DNA of 64,000 nucleotides, taken from Siphonodentalium dalli (taxonomy: Eukaryota; Mollusca; Scaphopoda; Gadilida; Siphonodentaliidae). The stretch covers positions 40,679,797-40,743,796 of the forward strand of contig CP136061.1 in assembly GCA_032622095.1 (NCBI GenBank), written 5' to 3'. The position numbers were made by a program, and so were the translations under genes. The notes under the pieces are model-generated. The model was not told where the DNA came from. It made no database searches and saw nothing but the letters and a program-made list of their open reading frames with translations. Below, in pieces: positions 48,508 through 59,372 of the stretch (the first letter of the stretch is position 1; the number at the start of each line of letters is the position of its first letter).

Positions 48508-49691
48508 TCACTTCTGGTTAAAGTAGGGACAGGCAGAAGAGCTTTCTGGATGAGGCAGTTGGGACTGCCTGTCCTTAGAGTAACAAGTTGCACAAAAATG
48601 ATGCACTGTTTTCAAAGTACCATTAAAGGACTTGGGATGTGGAGATTGTTCTAAGCATTTTTGGCGCTGAAAATCTGGGCAGAATCATTTATAGTTAATA
48701 TTGGTCACATTGACATTGTTCCTGGTTTGTGTGCCAGAAATTTGAGAAACTGGTTGAGTGCTCAGGTTTGGTGGGAACATTCTAGGGGCTTTGCTCCTAG
48801 TGCACCCGGCCAGTAAGGCGGTTTCAATTTCTGCTGGATTGTCACCCCAATTATTATGCCCATATTCGATTCTTCGAATCCAAGCAGCATATAATTGCAG
48901 AAGCGCTTTCCACTCGTAAATTTCATAATAATATGAGAGTTTTTTCAATAGTTTCAATCTGCCCTCAATCTCAACTTGGCTGGTAGCGGATGCGATGATC
49001 TCTAGCTCCCCTGCTACAAACTGATTGAAAGTTAGTTTAGTAAATTCTATGTCTCTTGTTACAAATTCAAGCTGTAGCATTGTGTGTGGGCATTTTTGAG
49101 GGAATTTGATTTTTGGTTTGGCTCCAACTGCCAAACCAGACTTTAACACTCTCTTTCTTCGAATTAGTGATGAGCTCTGAATACTTCTATCACTGACACT
49201 ACCGGTATCTGAGTCTGAATAGTCATTTTCATTGAGATCGAATACTTCAAATTCTTTAAGCAATATGTTTGTGCTTTTTGCTTGGATTTAACATCCTTTC
49301 TGAGAGTGTCGATTGTAAAGTCCCTACCTGTCTGTCTTCTGGGAAGTCCTTCCCTTTGCTGCAGCATTTCCATTTTCTCGCGGTCTACCTTCTGCCTCAG
49401 CTCATCGTTTCTTTGCTGTGCGTTTATAATTTTTCTTTCTGTCACCAGACGCTCATAATCATTCTGTAGGTCGACCATAGACTTTTCCAGCTGACTAAGG
49501 TTGTTCACCCTTTCGATGTCATCAGATTCGTTTTCTGCGTATAGCTTCGGCTTTGTTTCAGCAGCCTCGTCTGATTCAGAATCTTGTTGTTCTTCTTCTT
49601 CTTCCTCTAAATTCTCACGATTGAAGCCGACACTGTCTAACACTCGGTAGTCGTGTTTTTTGGCTGATCTCGTTGATCGATAGGTAGCCAT
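48508..49691 (-). pseudogene. Gag-like protein with frame change and internal TGA
   Basis: Probably starts at ATG 49689-49691 (MATYRSTRSAKKHDY). The N-terminal part is acidic with a Glu run and a coiled-coil-like segment (LEKSMVDLQNDYERLVTERK). The frame changes near 49265, next to an A-rich stretch (AAGCAAAAAGC), and goes on in the overlapping frame to a TGA at 48685-48687. Beyond it the same frame stays open to a TGA at 48508 and contains a Cys/His cluster (FCPDF, KCLEQ, HHFCATC, ACPYF) resembling the zinc-binding tail of YR-retroelement Gag proteins. The frame change and TGA may be damage or, less likely, recoding. Confidence 0.7.
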
Positions 49692-50103
49692 ATCAAATAT
49701 TGAAATGAAATTCAAATAAAAGTCGGAGACTTATAAATTCAATGATCAATTATATAAAGTCAAAATGGCGCTGCCATATCAAAGAGAAATTTCTAGAGCA
49801 AAGAAATGATTCGCGCGCTTTGTCGCTCAAAATTCGAATGAATTTTTACCTGTAATTAGGACGGAAGTCAAACGTAACTACTATCAACAAAAACGACCAA
49901 TCAACGTCTTTGTTGTAAAGAGGAACTATGACGTATAGCAAATTCCGATTGGATTGGAAATGATGAACTAAAATAACTGACTAATGGAAAGCCCCGATAC
50001 GCAAAGCCTCGGGAGCCGTGCACATGTTCGAACTTCAGAAAGATGGATTGCGTTCTCATTTTTCCAGAACATTACCGCTTTTAAGAAATCATAAAAGCAA
50101 CCG

Positions 50104-51058
50104 ATGCCAGCAGCCATCTTGGATTTACTCTTTGCATGACTAAATCCTTCGGCTCATCCTACAGGCAACATCCCTCATCCAACCATCACCAAACTTCATA
50201 TGGATCTTCGGTGTGTCATCTAGATGGGAGCTTACAATTTTTTCTGAAATCCGTTAAAAACATAGATGCCAAGCCCATTTATTGGAGAATTGTTTTGAAA
50301 ACATTAGCTGGCATGTTTAGGATCACCTCTGGATGGGAGCCATCGAATTTGAACAATTTTCAATTAAAAACATGGCTGCCGGCAGCCATCTCGGATTTTA
50401 CTCTTTGCATAACTAAATCCTTTGGCACACCCTACAAACCACATCCCTCATCGGGGATCATTAACAAACTTTATATGGATCTTCATGGTGACTTCTTGGT
50501 GGGAGTCATCAATTTTGTTTCAAAATTCATAAAAAAAACAAATCGTGTCAGCGGCCGATTTTGGATTTTACTCTTTGCATGACTAAATCCTTCAGCACAC
50601 CCTACAGGCCACATCCCTCATCCAATCTTCACCAAACTTGATAGGATTATTCCCGAAATTCGTTAAAAAACAGGGCTGCCAGCAGCAATCTTTAATTTTA
50701 CTCTTTGCCTGACTAAATCCTTTGACACACCCCTACAGGCCACATCCCTCATCCAAGGGATCTTCAGGGTGTCCTATAGATTGGACCCATCGATTATTTC
50801 ATTATTTTAAAAATTTGTTATAAAAAAGCATGGCTGCCAGCAGCTATCTTGGATTTCAAATTTGAATCCATCCACACACCCTGCAGCCCACATTTATAAG
50901 TGAAATGTTTCAAACGAAAATAATTTCATCTACATAATGCTGTACAAGACCTTTTCTGTAACTTTTCGGCTTTCCTTCCTCTTTATCATTTTATTCATTG
51001 CTCAGCAAAAAAAAACTCCTTCCCAAGTTGAGCACAGTGTCATTGACACTTTCATTTA
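50104..51058 (+). repeat. Family E repeat, right part
   Basis: Continues the copy that begins at 43771. Internal units repeat GCCAGCAGCCATCTTGGATT and CTCTTTGCATGACTAAATCC about every 150-170 bp, and it ends GTTGAGCACAGTGTCATTGA plus CACTTTCATT. Short frames inside are not genes. Confidence 0.8.
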
Positions 51059-51955
51059 TGAAAGATTGATGTTTGATGCCACAAACACAATGTATAGATG
51101 TACTTTGTACATGTCACTTTCCTCATAATTTATTAGTGTAACACTGGCTGACACTATGTAGCACCCTATCAATGCGACAAACATGCAACTGAATGAGTAT
51201 GGAACTATTTGTCATAAACAGTGTAATATGGCATCAACTAATCAATTTGGATGGTTATCGAATCGAGTATTCTAGTGTTTTTCACAGTTATAATTATCGA
51301 AGAAACATGCAAACCACATTACATAGTACATACACAAGGCAGTCACATTAATCCAATAGTAGTTGAACGTAGGTATATAACTGTAATTTTCAGGACTATA
51401 CAATCAGCCATCACAATCTCCAAGACTCCAATATTAATGTAGTAGTCATATTAGTACACATTTGTGTATATAGTTAGTTCGTTTAAATTTCAATTTAATG
51501 AAAATAAGTATGATACGAATCATGCATACGATCAGTCGAGTGCCATGTTAGATTGGTTATAACACATTCTGGCCCTAGCTATATATCTGTCCAATACATT
51601 TAATTAGTGCATATTCGCATTACTAGAAATACTATTATCGTGCATCGCTCCCAGTATATCCCACCAGAGACAGACAATGATGCATACAATCGGCAAACAA
51701 TGTAAGTTTTAACAAATGTGGGCTCATTGCAATGCACTGAACTCAGTAACCTTGTAGTTTGTACTATACAGAGTAAAAACTTTGAGAAAACAGAGAATTC
51801 ATTAACATAAAGCCTATTATTGGTGGACCGGACCGTTTTGGACCGGTCCAAGCATGTGTACCGGACCGGAATGGCCTGGACCTGGCCGGACTGGACCGCC
51901 TTTGCAGTGGACTGGACCACCCAAGGTGGTCTGGTCCGGTCCGCATCACTAGCTA
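51059..51955. other. No recognised gene
   Basis: AT-rich, with a GC-rich patch of GGACCGG motifs (51825-51945) forming several short inverted repeats. Confidence 0.45.
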
Positions 51956-52260
51956 GCATCACTAAATTCACCCTCTGGGGCCCTCAACTGCTATGGCAGA
52001 CCTAGGATCAGATTGAAGTTCCCCAATTGAATTTTATCTTCTGCAAATTAGGGGATATAGAAACTTCCTAGAAGGGAAATGTAACTAAAAACAATGTGAA
52101 TTTAATACTATAGATACTTCCCAGAAGATGAGGCCTAAGCAGAATGAGGTCTCCAGAGGGTGAATTTGGTGATGCTAGCCCGCTGTTCGGGATAGCATCA
52201 CTAAATTCACCCTCTGGGGACCTCATTCTGCAAAAGACAGACATGCTATTTGCAGGCTTG
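51956..52260. repeat. Composite repeat with GCAGAATGAGG palindrome
   Basis: Same arrangement as 1719-1989: GATCAGATTGAAGTTCCC, CTGCAAATTAGGGGATATAG, then GATGAGGCCTAAGCAGAATG leading into the palindrome 52139-52231. A separate palindrome arm (ACTAAATTCACCCTCTGGGG) lies at 51961-51985. Confidence 0.75.
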
Positions 52261-52403
52261 GCGGCTGTTGGCGGTACGAAAAATTGTCGATACAAATATT
52301 TTACCTGTCGATTTAACTTGATGTTTTGTTGTAACATTTATGGCATTAATGGTTATCTGCAGTATTTTTATTCATCAGTAGAAAATAACTCAGTTATATT
52401 TTT

Positions 52404-52895
52404 GTCCCCCGAAAAATTAATTTTCGGGGGACTATAGAAACGGGCTCCGTTCGTCCGTCCGTTCGTCAGTCCGTCACACTTTTGAGTACCTTCATGGTGT
52501 AATCATCTCCTACTACAGATTTCATCCCAGGGATTTGAAACTTCCGAATATTGTTGCCCATATATTGAAGATGTGCAACATTTATATAGATGACGGAAAA
52601 AATATTTTTTGACAGAGTTATTAACCCTTTTCGACAAAGAAAATTTCAACATTTTTTATAATTTTCTGTATGAGGGTACCTTCATGGTGTAATCAACTCC
52701 TCCTACAGTTTTGATCGTAGATATTTAAAACTTCAGAGTATTGTTACCCACATATTGGAGATGTGCAACATGTATATAGATGACGGAAAAATTATTTTTT
52801 TACAGAGTTATTAACCCTTTTCAACTTAGAAAATTTCAACATTTTTTTTAATTTCTTTAACAAAGCGGCATCGACTTGCCACGTTTTCGGGGGAC
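52404..52895 (+). repeat. Family G dispersed repeat, nearly complete
   Basis: Starts GTCCCCCGAAAAATTAATTT followed immediately by TCGGGGGAC (a terminal hairpin) and ends TTTTCGGGGGAC. Two internal units of about 180 bp share CTTCATGGTGTAATCA and GATGTGCAACAT. A piece of the same family abuts exon 4 at 42836-42972. Confidence 0.7.
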
Positions 52896-53518
52896 ACTGT
52901 GGTCTGCTGACCTTTTATTATACACACCACACGGAACTGAGTCTCGATTCCCGATTCATTACTGTAATTTGTAACATTTTTATTCATGTTTATTTTGGAG
53001 AAAAAAATTATAATCAGTACAAAATAATTCAGTTATATTTTTATACAAACCGTGCAGAACTGAGACTGGATTCATTACTGTAATTTATAACCTTGTATTT
53101 AACACAGGATGTTTTGCGCCTGCAAACTCAATAATAAATGTGTCATGATACTTGATTGGGTGATTTTTTATGAAATAAATCACATTGAATCTGTTAACTA
53201 ACTTTTATCCCACAGGGTTAGAGTGAAAGACAACAACTGGAATGCGTTTATAGCTACCTGTTTAGAAAAACATAATTATTTACAGGAAGCCGATACAATA
53301 AATGTAGTAGTAACCAATACAAACATGTGGGTGACAATTTTTTGTGGCATGCTTATCAAAGTAATGAGGGATTCAGATATTTTCATTTATTATTTATGTC
53401 AAATTATTTTTATGAGGAGTGGGTTAGGTATATGAGAAAATGAATTGTCCAGGAAAAACACCAGTAAAAAACTAATCCTTTGCTATATGGTCTATCCGTC
53501 AGCCTACCCAAACCTAAG
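52896..53518. other. Non-coding; short repeat shared with 62400-62490
   Basis: 53148-53216 (ATACTTGATTGGGTGATTTT...AATAAATCACATTGAATCTG...CTAACTTTTA) is similar to 62419-62480. A 70-codon frame at 53223-53435 follows a CCCACAG but a stop in the required phase rules it out as a ZFR-like exon. Confidence 0.5.
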
Positions 53519-53830
53519 GGGCTCATATGTGTCTATCTACTCACATGCAACAAATGCAACTCCCAATAGGCAGCGGAGACTAAGAGTAAATTTAGAACAT
53601 GCCTATCAGAACACCTGGCCAATATTACACATAACAGAGATACACCGGTAGCATTCCACTTCAATCTACCAGACCACGATACAAGTGACCTTCGACATCG
53701 GGTCATTGAGATAATGAACTGCAAGCCAGAGAGCGAATCTGGAACCCAACCCCGCAAAACATGCGAAATCCACTGGATTTTCGCCCTCCAAACACTGACC
53801 CCACTCGGTATGAACAGGAAGGACTTCTAG
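53519..53830 (+). pseudogene. Penelope-like element, GIY-YIG endonuclease remnant
   Basis: A 104-codon segment has the C-terminal endonuclease features of Penelope-like elements: YLLTCNKCNSQ at the start (the conserved Tyr plus a Cys-x2-Cys), EHLANITHNRDTPVAFHFN in the middle, and WIFALQTLTPLGMNR at the end before TAG. The expected second Tyr motif is destroyed: a TAG stop and AAET replace YVGET. No RT part is found upstream, so this is a truncated, dead copy. Penelope elements use this nuclease to nick the target. Confidence 0.75.
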
Positions 53831-53903
53831 TCATATACCTTCAATTATTTTTATGAGGAGGTATAGGAATATATGGGTATAAATTATTTATTTTAGTCCC
53901 ATA

Positions 53904-54304
53904 TTAACCCTTTACCCAACAAACCGGCCAAAACCGGCCAAATAAAGCTTCAACAGCCTAAAATATCTTGGGTCTGTCTCAATAAAACCATACAAATATG
54001 GATATCATTGGAACCGGCTCATTGACCACATTGTGATGGTTATAGTTATGCCCTGTGCCAATGCATTCTCTTATATATGCGAGTCGACCATAGGTCGCCT
54101 CGCATATATAAGAGAATGCATTGGCCTAAAAAAAATCTTTTTTTTAACACTTTTTACCATTTTTTCTTACATTCTTTAACAATTTTATAATTTTTAATGT
54201 GTTAAGCCAATGCATTCTCTTATATATGCGAGGCGACCTATGGTCGACTCGCATATATAAGAGAATGCATTGGCACAGGGCCGTTCTGTTGGGTAAAGGG
54301 TTAA
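53904..54304. mobile_element. TTAA-flanked hairpin element, family A, copy 3
   Basis: Full-length twin of the copy at 2918-3318 (401 bp each), with TTAA on both sides and both 67-bp palindromes intact. Very few differences are visible between the copies. Confidence 0.85.
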
Positions 54305-54907
54305 CCAAAGATACTAAACATGGGCAATATACTGAATGAGGACTGATGCCCATCATAATTATCATTAATTTCAAACCCACAGATTTATAAAACAAGTTGT
54401 GTGGAATATATTAATCATTAAGACATGAAACTTCATCCGTATAGTTTTATCTAGGTCTTTAAATTAACACTAATGCAAACTTGATTCAACAGGGTTGGTG
54501 TTTATATGAGATATACATTAATTGTTATTAAATGATGATTTATGTTTCATAGAAATATATTTACACACTAAGTGTTGTCATCACTAAATCCAGCATTCTG
54601 ATTGGTCGGCGCCCACGTGGCTAGATGCAGTTATTTCTCGGTGAATGCGCAACGCCTCATAACACCAAGCTAATAACACCATCGATACGTCATTAGGTTT
54701 GGAAAGACAACGCGTAATGCTTTGGGCGCATTTTGACTCGCGCAGGATTGACTTAATACATCATCGGGTTTCAACATGAAGAGAAATTGTTCCTATTAAC
54801 TATTGCCAAGGGTGCTATTGGGTATTTTGGGCTGATCTTGTCACGATACACTTTTCGATTTAAATATATTTACAAAAGTGGCTTTTTCGCTAAATGTATA
54901 TAAATAT
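54305..54907. other. No recognised feature
   Basis: AT-rich sequence with one less AT-rich block (54590-54750). No supported exon or repeat. Confidence 0.4.
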
Positions 54908-55245
54908 AAGGATTAACTGTCATGTGGACTATTTTTATGGAGATCTAACGGTGAGGTAAGTGGACATAACTTGTGTAAAACCCGAAGGTTTTATAAGGAT
55001 TAACTGTCATGTGGACTATTTTTATGGAGATGTAACGGTGAGGTAAGTGGACATAACTTGTGTAAAACCCGAAGGTTTTATAAGGATTAACTGTCATGTG
55101 GACTATTTTTATGGAGATGTAACGGTGAGGTAAGTGGACATAACTTGTGTAAAACCCGAAGGGTTTAACATACAAGTTATGACCACTTACCTCACCGTTA
55201 CATCTCCATAAAAATAGTCCACATGACAGTTAATCCTTATAAAAC
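54908..55245. repeat. Three direct and one inverted copy of an 87-bp unit
   Basis: Units starting AAGGATTAACTGTCATGTGG occur at 54908, 54995 and 55082. A reverse-complement copy spans about 55167-55245 (ending CATGACAGTTAATCCTTAT). Confidence 0.9.
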
Positions 55246-55342
55246 CATGTTCAACTTTTGCCATGAAGACATCTATCTGATTATAGGGATGGGGAGTATT
55301 TATATATTTACTTATTTATGGCAAGTCATAATATCCTTGAGG

Positions 55343-56560
55343 CAGTCCCATGCGAACCGTTCGAGGTTCGGTTCAATTCGAAACCGCCGTGATGATACGG
55401 TCCGGTTCGAAACCTTAAGACGGGATTCATTTATATCGAACCTTTTCATTAGTCCCACAAAATGAGCAAATTTTGCATACTAGAAATTATTTATTGTAAA
55501 TATGCAGTATAATAATTGGTTTACACAAATAACAATGCTAAATCTGAATGATACTATGATTTTATGCTTACATTGGACATAATTAATTTGATCATTACTC
55601 GGTGGGGTCACTGGGTGATATTTCCTTGAAAAGGTCTTTTGGCATAATCACTTTATTCTGATCCCGCTAAATGGTCACGCCGAACATGTCAAATTCAGGA
55701 TAATTAATTAGTAAAACTATAAGATTTATGGTGTTCTATCTCAGTCTGTCGTCAAAGTTTGTTTTATTATACTAATAGACATGTGATTATGAATGAATAC
55801 ATAAATACAGAACGAACAAGCCTTTTTGAATTCTGTAAACTGGCTGAAACAGGTTTATCTGGGCAGCACTGCAGTGTATATAATTGTATTCAACCGATCA
55901 CAGTGAGGAGAGGGTGTGGTCCTTGTTTATCAGCACAAATGATTGACATGATTATGTTAACCGATGATCTTTGTCTTGTGACTGTGTGAAACTTAAATTG
56001 CTGCAGCACGACGTCTGCACACTTTGATCTTTGTCGTGTGTTGTCAGAGTTATAGATTGACTGTCGAGTGCTTTGATGTCTTGCTAGAATTTAGCTATCT
56101 GCTAGTAGTTACTGAGTGTCGTCATTACAATAATAATATGCCGTACAGGTACTTAATTTATTTACAAGTGAGAATTCCTCCTGCACAGTGCTTATTTGGG
56201 ACCCTACGTTTATTACTTTTCAGATAAAAAAAATTGTAAGTCACTTGCAAAAACAGAAAAGATCAGAACACAAAAAGCGAAGATTTGAAACCAAAGTCGC
56301 GGACGAATAAAAAGCATACCCATCTCCAATATAAAATAATTCTTTATTATGTAATTAACTTATAGTGTAGATAATCAATACTTAAATAACCGTTGATTTT
56401 ACTATTATAATGTCCACTAACTGTTCTGATTGTCCACTATCATGAGTCTACAACAACACGGTCAGTGTTTGGGTTCGAGGTTTGGTTCGATTCGAAACCG
56501 AGACAATGATTCGGTTTCAAGGTTTGGTTCGACCTAAAATCTAAGGTTCGCAGGCCCCTA
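55343..56560. mobile_element. hAT-like non-autonomous element, 1.2 kb
   Basis: The ends are CAGTCCCATGCGAACC and GGTTCGCAGGCCCCTA, which pair imperfectly. They are flanked by an 8-bp target duplication, CCTTGAGG on the left and CCTTGAGA on the right. Near both ends are copies of GGTTCGATTCGAAACC-like sequence. No transposase is seen. The 8-bp duplication and YAG...-type ends fit hAT. It ends 49 bp before exon 5. Confidence 0.7.
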
Positions 56561-56609
56561 CCTTGAGAGCAACTATTCTGTTTATCGGGCTACTATTAAT
56601 TATTTTCAG

Positions 56610-57213
56610 GTTATGATGTACTATAATACACTAGGTATACCAATTCCTGGTTCTGCGGTTTCGAAGCCTGCAACAGGCACTCAGAAAACCACAGCTACAT
56701 CTACATTCACAAGGCCTGTAGCTGGAGTGCATCCTGGACTAAATATGATGACAGCTACATATACTGGTTATGGTGTTACTAAGCCTGCATCAAACACTTT
56801 AAAAACCACAACAGCTACATCCACGTATTCTTGGAGGGCAGATGGAGTTATTAATCCTGCAACAGCTTCATCTCCATTTACATGGCCTGCAGCTAGAGTT
56901 GTTAATCCTGGACTAAATAGGATGACAGCTACATCTACTGGTTATGGTGTTACTAAGCCCGCATCAAACGGTTTAAAAACCACAACAGCTACATCCACAT
57001 ATTCTTGGCCTGCAGCTGGAGTGCATCCTACACTAAATAGGATGGCAGCTACAACTACTGGTTCTGGGGTTACTAAGCCTGCATCAAACACAAAAACCAC
57101 CACAAGGACTTCATCTATGGTTACCAGGTCTGCTTCAACCAACACAAAATCTGCCACAACTTCCAAAGCGTCTGCAGTGACTGCTACCACGACTAAACTA
57201 AAACCTGCTGTTG
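56610..57213 (+). CDS. ZFR-like protein, exon 5: Thr/Ser-rich linker
   Basis: The acceptor TATTAATTATTTTCAG precedes 56610 in phase 0. The first residues, VMMYYNTLGIPIPG, continue finger 2's C-terminal helix; vertebrate ZFR has a similar ...LGxPIP motif right after finger 2, which supports the family call. The remaining about 185 residues are Thr/Ser/Ala/Pro-rich and repetitive: units with TGYGVTKPASN begin around 56731, 56908 and 57028 (spacing 177 and 120 bp), likely a disordered linker before finger 3. The exon ends in phase 1 before GTATGT (57214). An alternative reading through the donor runs to a stop at 57347 but loses the composition. Confidence 0.82.
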
Positions 57214-57446
57214 GTATGTTATATGACTCAATTTCTTTATCAAACATCAACACCTTTCAATTTAAAGGTACATTGCTGGTTAAGCCTAGACTGAGTCTTC
57301 TCTGTCCACTAAAGCTTGGGTTATCCGTTGGGTTGATGCTGTTTTGAACGGAGTCCCTCCCATTGCTCTTCTACAATGGAATTTCATTCAAAAGATGTGC
57401 TACATGTACACGTGGATCCAGAAATTCACTTAAACCCTTAACTTGG

Positions 57447-58014
57447 TTAATCATCTAACATGTCCGCGATTAATCTGTCTTCAAAGTATATAACATTTAC
57501 CATGATAGAGAAAGGTATAATGATGATACGATTGTTTAACCCTTTACCCAACAGAACGGCCCTGTGCCAATGCATTCTCTTATATATGCGAGTCGACCAT
57601 AGGTCGCCTTGCATATATAAGAGAATGCATTGGCTTAACACATTAAAAATTATAAAATTGTTAAATAATGTAAGAAAAAATTGTAAAAAGTGTTAAAAAA
57701 GATTATTTTTTAGGCCAATGCATTCTCTTATATATGCGAGGCGACCTATTGTCGACTCGCATATATAAGAGAATTCATTGGCACAGGGCATAACTGTGAC
57801 TATCACAATGTGGTCAAGGAGCCGGTTCCAATGATATCCATATTTGTATGGTTTTATTGAGACAGACTGAAGATATTTTAGGCTGTTGAAGCTTTATTTG
57901 GCCGGTTTGTTGGGTAAAGGGTTAATCATCTAACATGTCCGCGATTAATCTGTCTTCAAAGTATATAACATTTACCATGATAGAGAAAGGTATAATGATG
58001 ATACGATTGTTTAA
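57447..58014. repeat. 89-bp tandem duplication with an element at its junction
   Basis: 85 bp starting TCATCTAACATGTCCGCGAT and ending ATGATACGATTGT occur at 57451-57535 and 57926-58010, apparently identical. Each copy is bordered by TTAA on both sides (57447, 57536; 57922, 58011). The family-A element lies between them. Confidence 0.9.
57536..57925. mobile_element. TTAA-flanked hairpin element, family A, copy 4 (inverted)
   Basis: Same family as copies 1-3 but reversed: TTAACCCTTTACCCAACAGA on the left, and the long CCGGTTTGTTGGGTAAAGGG end on the right. Both internal palindromes are present with scattered substitutions. It lies in the intron between exons 5 and 6. Confidence 0.85.
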
Positions 58015-58544
58015 TGTATTGTTTACATGCATTTTCTGATAATGCGATAAATCAAAATTCTCTGGAAAACAAGGCTTTGTTTACTTATAAATCTTGTTGC
58101 TTTGCAATTGACCTTCAATGGACCTCTGATATATGCATGTTTGATATCATCATGCTTGGAAAAGGCTGCCCTTTATGTTCATATACGCACAGCTTCCATT
58201 TGACCTAAGACCGAAGTCATACAAGCAAGATAATCCTGCCCACGATTCTGAGCATAAAGTCTATATAGAAGAGTAACAAGATGGGACTCGGTCCAAAACA
58301 GCATAAACCCAACCGATATCTCAAGCTGTTGTGGACAGAGAAGACTCGGTCTAGGTTAGGCCATGCAATGTCAATTTACCGTCTCTCAGACATTGTCCCA
58401 AAACACCACGTATGTAAATTACGAAAAGTTGAACGATGGGTTATTTCGAACAACTATCAACGGATTTCAATGATTTTTTGTATGTGAGTTCACAACAGGA
58501 GTTTATGAAACGAGTTTGCAAACTAGACACGGGCCATGCATTTT
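58015..58544. other. Unrecognised sequence with short frames
   Basis: A 68-codon frame at 58281-58487 is basic (KTRSRLGHAMSIYRL) but has no splice support in the gene's phase and no family I recognise. It may be a transposon remnant. Confidence 0.3.
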
Positions 58545-59372
58545 TAGCTCAATTTAACGAAGTCAAGATTGAGCTATTGCCATGGGTTGGTGTCTGTCGT
58601 CCATCCGTCTGTGCGTGCATCCATCCCAACAATTTCTGCTGGCACTTCTCTCATCCGATCTTCACCAAACTTCATTTGCATCTTCGGGGTGACCTCTATA
58701 TGGGAGCCATCAATTTTATCTGAAATTTGTTAAAAAACATGACCGACAGCAGCCAACTTGGATTACAAATTTGAATCCATTGGCACAACCTGCAGCAAAC
58801 ATTTATCAGAGAATTCTTTTCAAAATTTTCAGGCATGTTTAGGATCACCTCTAGATGGGAGCTATCAAATTTGAATGTTTTCGACGAACAACATGGCCGC
58901 AGGCAGCCATCTTGATTTTACTCTTTGCATGACCAAAATCTTTGACACACTGTATGGACCACATCACTAATCTGCTTATCGAACTTCGGGTGGACGTCTA
59001 GATGAGAGCCACAATTTTTTTTCCGAATTTTGATGAAAAACATGGCTGCCAGTGGCCATCTTTGATTTTACTCTTTGCACGACTGAATCCTTCAGCACAT
59101 CCTACAGACGACATCCCGCATCTGATCATCACCAGACAGACTTCATATGGAACTTTGGGATGACCTCTAAATTGGAGCCATATATTTTTTTCGAATTTTG
59201 TTGAAAAACATGGCCGCCATGGCCATCTTGTATTCTAATTTATATATATATCTTCATTTTCACATCTAGAATTACTTAGACATTTAACTTTCCGCATTCC
59301 TAATCGCTCCATTGACTAACACATGAAATTATCCCCTCTCCAAGTTGAGCTACAGTTTCATTGACACTTTAA
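58545..59372 (+). repeat. Family E dispersed repeat, short complete copy
   Basis: Starts TAGCTCAATTTAACGAAGTC and the inverted GATTGAGCTA, has four internal units with ACATGGCCGC/CAGCCATCTTG variants, and ends CAAGTTGAGCTACAGTTTCA plus TTGACACTTT. It shows the family without the large tandem expansion seen at 21028-24082. Confidence 0.85.

Larger units (their letters stand above)
43865..50103 (-). mobile_element. Ngaro/DIRS-like tyrosine-recombinase retrotransposon, degraded
   Basis: On the - strand the order is gag-like, reverse transcriptase/RNase H, tyrosine recombinase, SGNH hydrolase: the layout of metazoan Ngaro elements. The limits come from the interrupted family-E repeat, whose halves end at about 43864 and resume at about 50104 (GATGCCAGCAGCCATCTTGG). 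No target-site duplication is evident beyond a shared ATG, as expected for recombinase-mediated integration. Gag has a frame change and an internal TGA, RT/RNase H has a one-base frame change, and the recombinase has a TAA, so this copy is not autonomous. I could not find by eye the split direct repeats expected at Ngaro ends. Confidence 0.85.

Noticed and set aside
53223-53435. Possible exon after a CCCACAG acceptor
   Set aside because: In the required phase 0 the second codon is TAG, the upstream sequence is a repeat shared with 62400-62490, and exon 4 joins exon 5 naturally at the LGxPIP motif.
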